From: Rummeliibacillus suwonensis
GTDB taxonomy: Bacteria > Bacillota > Bacilli > Bacillales_A > Planococcaceae
Direction of reading: 5' to 3'
Assembly (NCBI RefSeq): GCF_007896435.1
Contig: NZ_VCBL01000001.1
Location: 897,345 to 961,344, forward strand
Length of the DNA: 64,000 nt
Shown: positions 17,121 through 25,065 of the stretch, in pieces
Layout: every line of letters begins with the position of its first letter
Position numbering within the stretch: the stretch's first letter is position 1
Notes under the pieces: model-generated
Databases searched by the model: none
What the model saw: only the letters and a program-made list of their open reading frames with translations
What the model was told of the DNA's origin: nothing
Position numbers and translations under genes: made by a program

Positions 17121-17549
17121 ATGAAAGATATTATGTTACTAAAAGTAGTTAAAGTTTTATTAGGTTGGTATTTACTATTCTTTGAAATTGTAAAACCTGG
17201 GCATTTGTTGTATAGCGCTTATAAGGCAAATTCAAGAGAATATTATCAGATTTTGTGGCACCAAACAGGAACACAATTATTGTTTTCAGTGTTTTTATTA
17301 GTAATCTTATTTGGATTTTCTGTATTAAAAATTGTCTTTCCTATATTTTCAGAACCCAGAACATCGGTATATATGGGGAAATACTATTACACTATAAGGA
17401 ATACACATATAATTATTTCTTTCTTTTTTATGATTGTTCATTTATTAATATTTATTCCAATCTTGCTTATATCAACATTATTTAGATTAATAAGTGAGAC
17501 TGTTGTGATAATTCGGAAGCTTTTTTTTATGGTTCAAAAATCCATATAG
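17121..17549 (+). CDS. Integral membrane protein of unknown function
   Basis: 142 residues with about three to four membrane spans (around 10–28, 55–75, 95–125) and a basic C-terminus. No family recognised. AAGGTGG lies upstream of ATG 17121; an upstream in-frame GTG (17112) overlaps that site. A perfect 12-bp palindrome TTGTATATACAA (17092–17103) sits just before the ribosome site, next to TTGACT (17079), and may mark a regulated promoter. AT-rich, as are the other cargo genes. Confidence 0.65.
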   Translation: MKDIMLLKVVKVLLGWYLLFFEIVKPGHLLYSAYKANSREYYQILWHQTGTQLLFSVFLLVILFGFSVLKIVFPIFSEPRTSVYMGKYYYTIRNTHIIISFFFMIVHLLIFIPILLISTLFRLISETVVIIRKLFFMVQKSI

Positions 17550-17611
17550 AAGAACTGGATTAAATGTAAAAATAATACAATTTTTAAAAGTAGTAGTCTT
17601 GGAGGCATTTT

Positions 17612-17821
17612 ATGGAGATAGTTGACAATAATTTTGATAACAGTGTTATCAATGGAATGGCTATTCAATTTGGTATATACATAGGGATTTTAGTTATAGC
17701 GATTATAGTATTAATAATTTTATTTAAAATGTTGAGAATACCACGTAAAATAGCTGGGACATTAGCTTCATTAATATTTCTTATCATTGCATATTATGTT
17801 TTTAAGTTAGTCATATCATGA
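17612..17821 (+). CDS. Small two-span membrane protein
   Basis: 69 residues with two membrane spans (about 20–40 and 48–67) joined by a short basic loop R-I-P-R-K. TTGGAGGC precedes the ATG. It is the intact paralogue of the frameshifted gene at 16497. Size and topology resemble small immunity or holin-like proteins, but there is no sequence evidence for either. Confidence 0.6.
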   Translation: MEIVDNNFDNSVINGMAIQFGIYIGILVIAIIVLIILFKMLRIPRKIAGTLASLIFLIIAYYVFKLVIS

Positions 17822-17900
17822 TGATAAATATTTTTACTAAGTTTGGAAGTGGAAGGACACAACATACTTCTTTAGCCAATTTAATAGAAGGGGGTACTAT

Positions 17901-18249
17901 ATGAATGCTAGACTAAAGAACAATCTATCATTTTTATTGAATGAACACCAAATTAGGAAACAACTAAATAAAGATTATATTTTTCAAACAAATGATGGTT
18001 ATCTAATTAACAATGATAACTTGTGTGGTTACCATTTTGGGAAGTTTATTTTCTTCGATTATTCCAAAAGAGGATACTCAAAGAATTGGCGAATATACAG
18101 TTAAATCTATTTGTACGGGTGCAATAATAATTGGCATAGCGTATTTTATCATTTTTTTTGGATATTACATATATTCTGCTACACTTGCAAATAAACGTTC
18201 AAAATTACTTACAGTATTAAAAATTGCATTGAAGTATAGACAGGGCTAA
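17901..18249 (+). pseudogene. Membrane protein split by a frameshift (or two overlapping ORFs)
   Basis: ATG 17901 has a good ribosome site (GAAGGGGG) and encodes a polar N-terminus, L-L-N-E-H-Q-I-R-K-Q-L-N-K-D; that frame ends at 18104. From 18013 the +1 frame carries two membrane spans (V-V-T-I-L-G-S-L-F and I-I-I-G-I-A-Y-F-I-I-F-F-G) and ends L-K-I-A-L-K-Y-R-Q-G at 18249, with no ribosome site of its own. A one-base change near 18000–18013 would fuse them into about 115 residues. Confidence 0.5.
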
Positions 18250-18292
18250 TTTAGAATTTCCCTTGTATTATGAAATATGTGAGGTGAAACTT

Positions 18293-18763
18293 ATGACAAA
18301 AACAGAAGAAATAACTGCTGATGTAAATTATATCTTTATAAAAGATCTATTAGAGATGTCTAAGAAAAAAGATAAAGTGTTTAAGGCATTTATTGATGAA
18401 AATCTTTTTCCAAAAAAATCAAGTTTAAGTGATGAACATATAAAAAATAATATATATTCTTTAAAGTTTATGGACAAAAAAGAGCAACTAATAATTCAAG
18501 CGAGAGCTAAAAGCTTTGAAGAAACATTTGATCCTTCAAAGTATTTTCCTAGTCTATTGGCTATATTTGGGGGTGTTTTCGCTATTTATAAGGCCTTAGC
18601 AGATAGAAGTGGTAATATAGTAATATTTCTTATATACATCATTATTATGCTATATTTATTCTTTTATTCTGCTAGACTTTTTATAAAAGCAGTTAATATA
18701 CGCCCTACGGCTGTGTATTTTAATACTTTAATTAATAAGATTGAATTTGAAAGTGAATGTTAA
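18293..18763 (+). CDS. Membrane protein of unknown function with cytoplasmic N-domain
   Basis: 156 residues. A charged N-terminal domain of about 85 residues rich in Lys/Glu, then two membrane spans (about 92–108 and 115–135) and a short tail. GAGGTG upstream of ATG 18293 decides the start; the frame is open 30 nt further up. No family recognised. Confidence 0.65.
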   Translation: MTKTEEITADVNYIFIKDLLEMSKKKDKVFKAFIDENLFPKKSSLSDEHIKNNIYSLKFMDKKEQLIIQARAKSFEETFDPSKYFPSLLAIFGGVFAIYKALADRSGNIVIFLIYIIIMLYLFFYSARLFIKAVNIRPTAVYFNTLINKIEFESEC

Positions 18764-18799
18764 TTCATTAATTATTTTCTTTATGATGTTTTTGTTATA

Positions 18800-18818
18800 A
18801 TATCAAATATGTAATATA
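18800..18818. repeat. Candidate operator repeat (copy 3)
   Basis: ATATCAAATATGTAATATA, identical to 16988–17006, 46 bp upstream of the YfbU gene. Confidence 0.45.
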
Positions 18819-18864
18819 CTTCCTACTGTTAATTTAATATAGTTAAAATTGAAGAGGTGAGGAA

Positions 18865-19422
18865 ATGGATAGCAGTTTGAGTATAAAAGATAGATTAATA
18901 ATTGCCAATCAGTATGAAATCTTATCAAGATTAACGGAAGATCCACACGAAAAGAAGCAATTCGAAAACTTTAGAGATATCTTTACTGCGGGTTTTAGTA
19001 GATACTATTCTCTAGCTACTGAGTACTTTTCTGATGAGCTTTCTGATGAAGAATGCAAATTTGTAATAGATGTACTCTCCCTATATCGTGATTTGTATTA
19101 TTCAAGAGAACACAGTGTTAAAGCGAAAGAAGTTATCGATGAAAAGGATGTATTGTTTAATGGGTTTGACCTAAACGATGAAACAGAAGTTAAATACCTC
19201 AGTTTCTATGAGTTCTTAGTCAAACAGCTTGGGAGATATGAAGAAATTAAAGAATTGATGGAATCTGGAAAAATTGAGAGTTTTAATTCTCATGGTTTTG
19301 GACCGAGTATGCGAAAATTGAAAAAGATGATAGACAAAAGAAAAGCAATACTAAAATCAAGAGATTATGGTTATTCTGATGATCTATCTATTGAGGAAAT
19401 TCAAGAAATCATTAATGGATGA
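18865..19422 (+). CDS. YfbU-family protein
   Basis: 185 residues. The family pattern runs through the sequence: L-I-I-A-N-Q-Y-E-I-L near the start, I-D-V-L-S-L-Y-R-D-L in the middle, F-N-G-F-D-L-N-D-E-T-E-V-K-Y-L, then H-G-F-G and the terminal L-S-I-E-E-I-Q-E-I-I-N-G. E. coli YfbU has no settled biochemical role; family members occur on mobile elements. It has its own promoter region with the 18800 repeat and its own terminator. Confidence 0.82.
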   Translation: MDSSLSIKDRLIIANQYEILSRLTEDPHEKKQFENFRDIFTAGFSRYYSLATEYFSDELSDEECKFVIDVLSLYRDLYYSREHSVKAKEVIDEKDVLFNGFDLNDETEVKYLSFYEFLVKQLGRYEEIKELMESGKIESFNSHGFGPSMRKLKKMIDKRKAILKSRDYGYSDDLSIEEIQEIING

Positions 19423-19430
19423 TAAAATAA

Positions 19431-19455
19431 AAAGTCATCCTTCGGGGTGCTTTTA
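19431..19455 (+). terminator. Terminator with TTCG tetraloop after the YfbU gene
   Basis: TCATCC–TTCG–GGGTG(C) stem-loop followed by T. A similar CCTTCGGGG element at 16962–16972 may end the 16758 transcript. Confidence 0.65.
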
Positions 19456-19562
19456 TTATCAATAATTAAAATATAGGATAGGTATATTAAAAAAGAATAA
19501 TTTTAAAAAGTTCGCAACTATGATACTATATTGAAAGACAAATTTTGCAAGGATGATATTGA

Positions 19563-20090
19563 ATGAACGGTTTTTTTCTTCTACGTATAGTATATGTAAT
19601 TATATGTTGGATAATATTGTTAGCGCCGATACATAGTTCAAATAATTTAGCTACTATTTGTTCTAGTTTTTTGTTATATTATATACCTTTTTGTTTTGAT
19701 TATTGGAGCCATGAACCTTTAACAGTTACTAAAAATGACAGATTTAGGAGAAGAATAGGCGTAATAGCGCCAGCAATTCTTAGTGGTGTTTGTATTAGTA
19801 TCGTTATTTTAAATTCTCAAGGTTTGATTGTTCATAATGGACTTATCTCATACATAAAATACGGAATATGGGTTATCAGTTTTGGATTTGTTTACCTTGC
19901 TATTAAAGATTTTATAGCATATAGTGATAATGAAGAGATTGAAACAAGACAACAACGACGTCAAGAGTATAGGAAAAATTTCGAAACGAAACGTATGGAT
20001 ATGGGTAAAAGAGAGGAATACTACAAAAAAGCTAAAACCAAGCAATATGTAGTTAGAAACTCTAAAAAGAATGGGAGGAAAAGAAGATGA
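19563..20090 (+). CDS. Four-span membrane protein with basic C-terminal tail
   Basis: 175 residues. Membrane spans at about 5–22, 28–45, 68–86 and 98–118, then a long cytoplasmic tail very rich in Lys/Arg/Glu (R-Q-Q-R-R-Q-E-Y-R-K, ending R-K-R-R). AAGGATG precedes the ATG. Its stop overlaps the next start (ATGA), so the two are translationally coupled. No family recognised. Confidence 0.65.
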   Translation: MNGFFLLRIVYVIICWIILLAPIHSSNNLATICSSFLLYYIPFCFDYWSHEPLTVTKNDRFRRRIGVIAPAILSGVCISIVILNSQGLIVHNGLISYIKYGIWVISFGFVYLAIKDFIAYSDNEEIETRQQRRQEYRKNFETKRMDMGKREEYYKKAKTKQYVVRNSKKNGRKRR

Positions 20091-20539
20091 TTTTGTTAAT
20101 AACATTTTTTATTTTCTTTGCTATTTACTCCGCAGTAGTTAGGGCCACATATTTAAAATTTAAAAATAATGGAATTGGATTTAATTTTAAATACAAACTG
20201 TTAGTAGTGTTGTTGCCTTTACTTATATTACTTGTCCATTTTAAATTGGCATTAAAATTTTTCCCTAGTGACAAAAAAAGGTCTTTACAAATAGTGGCTA
20301 TCGCATTTGTAAAGTATCCTATTATATTAGGAAATTTAATTGAAGTCATACTTGAAAGTATGGCAGAATGTAGAGTTTTTGGGTCAAGTAAATATTTGAA
20401 AATGAAAAATAAGAAACAAGTTGAAAAGAAAAATAAGATTAACTTAGATACTGTTTCATTAAGGATAAGAGAGATAATCGATTTTTTGAAGAGGGATTCT
20501 AACTACGAAAGAGAGTTATTATCAGGCATATCTTATTAA
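20087..20539 (+). CDS. Membrane protein coupled to the upstream gene
   Basis: 150 residues with two N-terminal membrane spans (about 2–22 and 37–55), a third weaker one near 68–88 and a charged C-terminal helical region. GGGAGGAAAAG lies at the end of the previous gene. Overlap by 4 nt with it implies a two-component membrane module. No family recognised. Confidence 0.65.
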   Translation: MILLITFFIFFAIYSAVVRATYLKFKNNGIGFNFKYKLLVVLLPLLILLVHFKLALKFFPSDKKRSLQIVAIAFVKYPIILGNLIEVILESMAECRVFGSSKYLKMKNKKQVEKKNKINLDTVSLRIREIIDFLKRDSNYERELLSGISY

Positions 20540-20557
20540 TTTAATGTTTCTTTGTTT

Positions 20558-20590
20558 AGCCAGAGCACATATCTATAGCTCTGGCTTTTT
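20558..20590 (+). terminator. Terminator of the last cargo operon
   Basis: AGCCAGAGC (20558–20566) / GCTCTGGCT (20578–20586), perfect 9-bp stem, followed by T-rich sequence. Confidence 0.85.
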
Positions 20591-20732
20591 ATTTTTCATA
20601 AATTTAGTCAATTTTAAATAATAGCGAGAATTATTATAAATTAGAAAGAATCCAATTAAATTAATTAAAAAACTTATTTTTATTACAAAGCACTCATCCA
20701 TTCCTACACACGCTCGCCGTTATTTTAATCAT

Positions 20733-20760
20733 TAGTCCCAACTAGCCCCAATCAGCCCCA
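20733..20760 (+). promoter_or_regulatory. Candidate integrase arm-type sites, right end
   Basis: Three octamers at exact 10-bp spacing: TAGTCCCA (20733), TAGCCCCA (20743), CAGCCCCA (20753). The same octamer occurs twice at the left end. One helical turn spacing suits side-by-side binding of one protein. Confidence 0.55.
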
Positions 20761-20877
20761 AATACATACTTTTTTATGCTTTATTTTGCATGCTGAACAT
20801 TTTCAAAAATAGGCAAGAATCCTTGATACAAAAGGATTTAAGAAATTATAAAAATCCATTCTACAATCATAATTTGG

Positions 20878-20896
20878 TACATAGTGTAACATGAAA
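20878..20896 (+). repeat. attR core of the integrated element
   Basis: Perfect direct copy of the 19-bp sequence at 13491–13509, 75 bp upstream of the safA start. Confidence 0.85.
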
Positions 20897-20971
20897 GGCG
20901 TAAACAAATAAGATTAGAGTGTCCAAATAATGATGCTTTTCATATTGTATAGAGATGGAAGGAGGAAAAGC

Positions 20972-22228
20972 GTGCGCGTTCATACTGTCAAAAAGGGCGA
21001 AACACTTTGGAAAATTGCAAGACAATACGGAATTTCTTTTGAGGATATGAAGAGATTAAATGCTCATTTAGCAAACCCTGATTATATTGTTCCGGGGATG
21101 GAATTATTTTTGCCTGATGCGCCTAAAAAGGAACAACCTAAAAGCCAGCCGAAAGAATATCCGAGGGTACAACCAAAAGAATATCCAGTAGCAAGACCAA
21201 AGGAACAACCGGTAACACCGCCAAAAGAGCAGCCGGTAGCGAGACCAAAGGAGCAACCAGTGACACGACCAAAAGAGCAGCCGGTAACGAGACCGAAAGA
21301 GCACCCGATAGCGAGGCCGAAAGAACAACCGGTGACACGACCAAAAGAGCACCCGATAGCGAGACCAAAAGAACAACCGGTGACACGACCAAAAGAGCAT
21401 CCGATAGCAAAACCAAAAGAACAACCAGTGGTAAAACCAAAGGAAATACCGATTCCTATCCCTATACCAATAGAAGAACCAAAACCAATCCCCCATATAC
21501 ATCCATTTGAAGAAGCCCGCCCCATTAGAGCCAGAATAGAATTGACAGAGCAACATGAGGAGGAATTCTTTATTCAACCGCAAAAAGAACATAAGCCGGA
21601 GCCTGAATGTGAACCTTGTGCACAGGCGGCACCGTTACCAGCACCTGTTCCAATACCTGCTCCACCACCAATGCCATGCCCGCCACCGATGCCGATGCCG
21701 TGTGCACCAATACCATGTTTCCCACAATATGCAGCCCCACAATATCATCATGACTGTGGATGTGGAGGACATCAATCGATGCCGCAATGGCCAGCACCCG
21801 TTCCAGTGCAGGTACCGCAATGGCCAGTGCCAGTTCCAACACCACAATGGCCAGTGCAGTCATCAGTCCCTCAATGGACTGAACCAATGGTGTCACCTGT
21901 GGAACAGATGACACCAACGACACAGCCAAGTTGGGCTATGCCAGAATCAACAAGAGAATGTGAAGAACCACCATCGTATCAACATCATGACGACCGTCAA
22001 GAATTCCATCAACAACCAATGGAATCATGGTACCATGCTCCGGCAATGCCATATCCAAATTATGTTGATCCATACTGGAATTTCGGACCGCCGATCTATC
22101 AGCATAATCCAATGCCACAAGCGTGGCCAGGACATTATTATTCACCATACCCACCAGCTCAACATTGGCCACAACCACAGCCACATCACGTGCCAAACTT
22201 CCCGCAAGCAGGCTATGAGTCTTGCTAG
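20972..22228 (+). CDS. safA: Spore coat morphogenetic protein SafA-like (LysM)
   Basis: 418 residues from GTG (GGAAGGAGG upstream). An N-terminal LysM domain (about 2–47: V-H-T-V-K-K-G-E-T-L-W-K-I-A) binds cortex peptidoglycan. Then 13 tandem 8-residue repeats P-K-E-(Q/H/Y)-P-(V/I)-x-x (21149–21460), and a Pro/Met/Gln/Trp/His-rich low-complexity C-terminus with a C-G-C-G cluster. This is the SafA architecture, the inner-coat recruiter in B. subtilis. The frame is open 14 codons further upstream to 20930, which lacks a ribosome site. Confidence 0.85.
   Translation: MRVHTVKKGETLWKIARQYGISFEDMKRLNAHLANPDYIVPGMELFLPDAPKKEQPKSQPKEYPRVQPKEYPVARPKEQPVTPPKEQPVARPKEQPVTRPKEQPVTRPKEHPIARPKEQPVTRPKEHPIARPKEQPVTRPKEHPIAKPKEQPVVKPKEIPIPIPIPIEEPKPIPHIHPFEEARPIRARIELTEQHEEEFFIQPQKEHKPEPECEPCAQAAPLPAPVPIPAPPPMPCPPPMPMPCAPIPCFPQYAAPQYHHDCGCGGHQSMPQWPAPVPVQVPQWPVPVPTPQWPVQSSVPQWTEPMVSPVEQMTPTTQPSWAMPESTRECEEPPSYQHHDDRQEFHQQPMESWYHAPAMPYPNYVDPYWNFGPPIYQHNPMPQAWPGHYYSPYPPAQHWPQPQPHHVPNFPQAGYESC
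21149..21460 (+). repeat. 24-bp tandem repeat inside safA
   Basis: Thirteen in-frame units encoding PKEQPVTR-like octapeptides, with alternating PKEQPVTR and PKEHPIAR towards the 3' end, a sign of recent duplication of unit pairs. Confidence 0.9.
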
Positions 22229-23092
22229 GTGAACAAATTCAATGTAAAAAAGAAGATTAAATCAAATGTCTGGCATTGTCAGTCAGGGAATGAAGAATTT
22301 GTTGTTAAAAAATATGATAATCCTATGGTTGCGAAGAAGGTAAAAGTAATTCATGAAAGTCTTGCTGACATACAATTTCCACATACGATTTCAAAGGTTA
22401 CATTAGAAGATGAAAATATACTTATACAACCATGGATAAAAAACGCTAGAGCATTTAAGTATCACTATAAGCATGATCGTACAAATTCTCTAGCTATTTT
22501 GTACCAGTTACATCAAACGGGCAAAAAAATAGACTGGTCAAAAGATGAATATCTTTTGCCACCATATGATTTAAGGCTTAAATGGCAAGAACGATTACAA
22601 AAATTTATCTTGCATTATGCACAAGTATCTGTTTATCTAGGTGCAGATAAATGTAATCAGCTCATTTTATATGCACAAGAAGCTCTATCAGGATTTAATC
22701 AAATTGAACCTTTGGAAAGTCAAAAAACATTACTTCATGGTGATATCGTCCATCATAATTTTTTGAAGGATTCAAAGGGGAAAAACATTTTAATAGACTT
22801 TGATCTGGCTTCTTATGGATATCCAGAGGAAGAGCTGATTATGTGGATGCACCGCGTATTGCCAAATGTGAATTACAACTTGAGGGCATTGTTAAATGAG
22901 CAACCTATACTGAAACGAATACCAAAGAATTACTTACAGACATTACGTTTTCCAAATGAATTATTACGTGAATGGATGTATGTAAAAACAGTGACTACTG
23001 AAAGACAACAGGCATTTGTGGAGGAACTAATACGCTTTACGGAAGCGGCACTCTCTTCTTGGCCAAAACTGTGGTATGATTGTGATAGGTGA
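22229..23092 (+). CDS. CotS/YsxE-like spore coat kinase (APH fold)
   Basis: 287 residues. The choline-kinase/APH core motifs are visible: L-L-H-G-D-I-V-H-H-N catalytic loop (about 172–181) and I-D-F-D-L-A metal-binding motif (about 193–198). B. subtilis CotS and YsxE are coat-associated members of this family. The GTG start follows the safA stop without a gap, so coupling to safA is likely. No strong ribosome site is seen. Confidence 0.75.
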   Translation: MNKFNVKKKIKSNVWHCQSGNEEFVVKKYDNPMVAKKVKVIHESLADIQFPHTISKVTLEDENILIQPWIKNARAFKYHYKHDRTNSLAILYQLHQTGKKIDWSKDEYLLPPYDLRLKWQERLQKFILHYAQVSVYLGADKCNQLILYAQEALSGFNQIEPLESQKTLLHGDIVHHNFLKDSKGKNILIDFDLASYGYPEEELIMWMHRVLPNVNYNLRALLNEQPILKRIPKNYLQTLRFPNELLREWMYVKTVTTERQQAFVEELIRFTEAALSSWPKLWYDCDR

Positions 23093-23117
23093 AATTAGAA
23101 TACATGTTTGTATTTTA

Positions 23118-23148
23118 AGATAGGTCGTATGTTGACCTATCTTTTTTC
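23118..23148 (+). terminator. Terminator of the safA–kinase operon
   Basis: AGATAGGTC (23118–23126) / GACCTATCT (23134–23142), perfect 9-bp stem with T run. Confidence 0.88.
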
Positions 23149-23190
23149 ACGATGATCCTAGGTTCATATATCATCACTCATTTAAAATTA

Positions 23191-23199
23191 TGCTATAAT
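23191..23199 (+). promoter_or_regulatory. Extended -10 promoter of ruvAB
   Basis: TGCTATAAT, a perfect extended -10, 30 nt before ruvA. Confidence 0.6.
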
Positions 23200-23228
23200 C
23201 TATAACGTTGAATAAAAGGAGAATTGCA

Positions 23229-23849
23229 ATGTATGACTACATAAAGGGTTCTGTTACGCGTGTTACCCCAGAATATATTGTTATAGAGCAGCAAGGAATT
23301 GGCTGGCAGTTGTATACGCCAAATCCATTTGCATTTCAAGTGAATAAAGAGCAAATAAAAGTCTTTACACATTTACATGTTCGTGAAGATGCACATCATT
23401 TATTTGCTTTTAAAACATTAGAACAACGTGAATTATTCCGCAAGCTCATCCAAGTATCGGGAATTGGACCAAAAGGAGCACTTGCCATATTAGCGAGTGG
23501 TGATCCAAGTCAAGTAATCTCTGCCATTGAACATGAGGATGAGAAATTCCTTGTGAAGTTTCCTGGTGTTGGTAAAAAAACAGCCCGCCAAATGATTTTA
23601 GATTTAAAAGGAAAATTAGATAGTTTACTAGAAGAGATTGAATTGCCAAGTGCAGAAAATGAGCTGCCACTATTTGGTGTCAATCCAAATAAACACGAAT
23701 TAGAGGAAGCTCTTTTAGCACTTGCTGCATTGGGCTATTCAGAACGTGAACTAACGAAAATCCGCTTGCAATTGGACAAGGATGAACGTTTAAAAACGAC
23801 GGAAGATTATATGAAAGAAGCGTTAAAACTTTTACTAAAACAGCAATAA
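23229..23849 (+). CDS. ruvA: Holliday junction DNA-binding subunit RuvA
   Basis: 206 residues. OB-fold N-terminal domain (M-Y-D-Y-I-K-G), two helix-hairpin-helix motifs (V-S-G-I-G-P-K-G-A and F-P-G-V-G-K-K-T-A) and the C-terminal domain that contacts RuvB. AAAAGGAG precedes ATG 23229; in-frame codons back to 23208 overlap the promoter region. Next gene is ruvB, 18 nt on. Confidence 0.96.
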   Translation: MYDYIKGSVTRVTPEYIVIEQQGIGWQLYTPNPFAFQVNKEQIKVFTHLHVREDAHHLFAFKTLEQRELFRKLIQVSGIGPKGALAILASGDPSQVISAIEHEDEKFLVKFPGVGKKTARQMILDLKGKLDSLLEEIELPSAENELPLFGVNPNKHELEEALLALAALGYSERELTKIRLQLDKDERLKTTEDYMKEALKLLLKQQ

Positions 23850-23867
23850 TGGAAAGGAGGGAATACG

Positions 23868-24872
23868 ATGGATGATCGTGTCGTTTCAGGTGAGGCGATA
23901 AAGGATGATGTTCAATTTGAATTATCATTACGCCCTCAAACACTTACGCAATATATAGGACAGCATAAGGTAAAAGAAAATTTGAAAATTTTCATAGAAG
24001 CCGCTAAAATGCGTGAAGAGAGCCTTGACCATGTTCTCCTATACGGACCTCCGGGACTTGGAAAAACAACGCTGGCAGCTGTTATCGCCAATGAACTAGG
24101 CGTTCATATACGTATGACAAGTGGTCCAGCTATTGAACGTCCAGGCGATTTGGCCGCTATTGTCAGCTCACTAGAACCTGGAGATGTCTTATTTATCGAT
24201 GAAATTCATCGTCTGCCAAGAGCTATTGAGGAAGTCCTCTATCCAGCAATGGAAGATTTCTGCTTAGATATTGTAGTGGGAAAGGGACCTCAAGCACGAT
24301 CGGTGAGACTGGATTTACCTCCTTTTACATTAGTTGGTGCAACAACAAGAGCTGGTGCACTGTCAGCTCCACTTAGAGACCGTTTTGGTGTATTATTACG
24401 ATTGGACTATTATGATGAGCATTCATTGACAGAGATCGTATGTAGAAGTGCTGAATTATTTGATGTCCATGTGGATCAAAGTGCGGCAATCGAATTAGCC
24501 AAACGATCTCGTGGCACACCGCGAATTGCCAATCGCCTATTAAAGCGGGTACGTGATTATGCACAAGTTATAGGTGATGGTGATATTACATTGAAATTAG
24601 CACAGGATGCATTAGAATTACTCCAAGTCGATCCATTGGGATTAGACCATATCGACCATAAACTGATTGAAAATATGGTAGAACGTTTCCGAGGTGGTCC
24701 GGTTGGGTTAGATACGATTGCTGCAAGTATTGGTGAAGAGTCTATGACGATTGAAGATGTTTATGAGCCGTATTTAATGCAAATCGGATTTATCCAAAGA
24801 ACACCAAGAGGTCGAATCGTTACGGCGCTTGCCTATGAACACTTTGGCTACAAATATCCATCTGAATCCTAA
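23868..24872 (+). CDS. ruvB: Holliday junction branch-migration ATPase RuvB
   Basis: 334 residues. Walker A G-P-P-G-L-G-K-T (about 60–67), Walker B F-I-D-E-I-H-R (about 110), sensor 1 G-A-T-T-R-A-G and arginine finger region R-D-R-F-G, then the winged-helix C-terminus (R-T-P-R-G-R). Hexameric motor on RuvA-bound junctions. AAAGGAGGG upstream. Confidence 0.97.
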   Translation: MDDRVVSGEAIKDDVQFELSLRPQTLTQYIGQHKVKENLKIFIEAAKMREESLDHVLLYGPPGLGKTTLAAVIANELGVHIRMTSGPAIERPGDLAAIVSSLEPGDVLFIDEIHRLPRAIEEVLYPAMEDFCLDIVVGKGPQARSVRLDLPPFTLVGATTRAGALSAPLRDRFGVLLRLDYYDEHSLTEIVCRSAELFDVHVDQSAAIELAKRSRGTPRIANRLLKRVRDYAQVIGDGDITLKLAQDALELLQVDPLGLDHIDHKLIENMVERFRGGPVGLDTIAASIGEESMTIEDVYEPYLMQIGFIQRTPRGRIVTALAYEHFGYKYPSES

Positions 24873-25065
24873 TGGTGGGAATTAAACTGAATATAGAAAA
24901 TCAAAAGGATGCTTTGATATCCATTTATTTTCTACTGCATATGAAGAATAAAGTTAGTGAAAACTAGGCTTGAGCATTTTTTCTTTGCATTCAGTCAATA
25001 GGCAGGAGTAACCAATACAATAGCTATGTATCATTGATAGTCAAATAACAAAAAGGAAGTTTACC

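Larger units (their letters stand above)
13491..20896. mobile_element. Integrated genetic element of about 7.4 kb between niaR and safA
   Basis: The segment is bounded by a perfect 19-bp direct repeat. It holds a tyrosine integrase at its left end reading outward, an Xre-type regulator, decayed phage-type genes, and a run of AT-rich membrane-protein genes unlike the flanking conserved block. In B. subtilis niaR, nad genes and safA are neighbours, so the block is an insertion into a conserved locus. I see no structural phage genes, relaxase or replication gene, so it is a satellite or reduced island that would need help to move. Confidence 0.85.

Noticed and set aside
20939-20945. Sigma-E -35 (TCATATT) for safA
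   Set aside because: The hexamer fits the consensus, but the -10 position would fall on the ribosome site; no partner found.
21149-21460. CRISPR-like regular repeats
   Set aside because: These are 24-bp coding repeats without unique spacers, inside safA.
21082-21592. Long minus-strand frames opposite safA
   Set aside because: They are mirror frames of the repetitive safA coding sequence without their own start signals.
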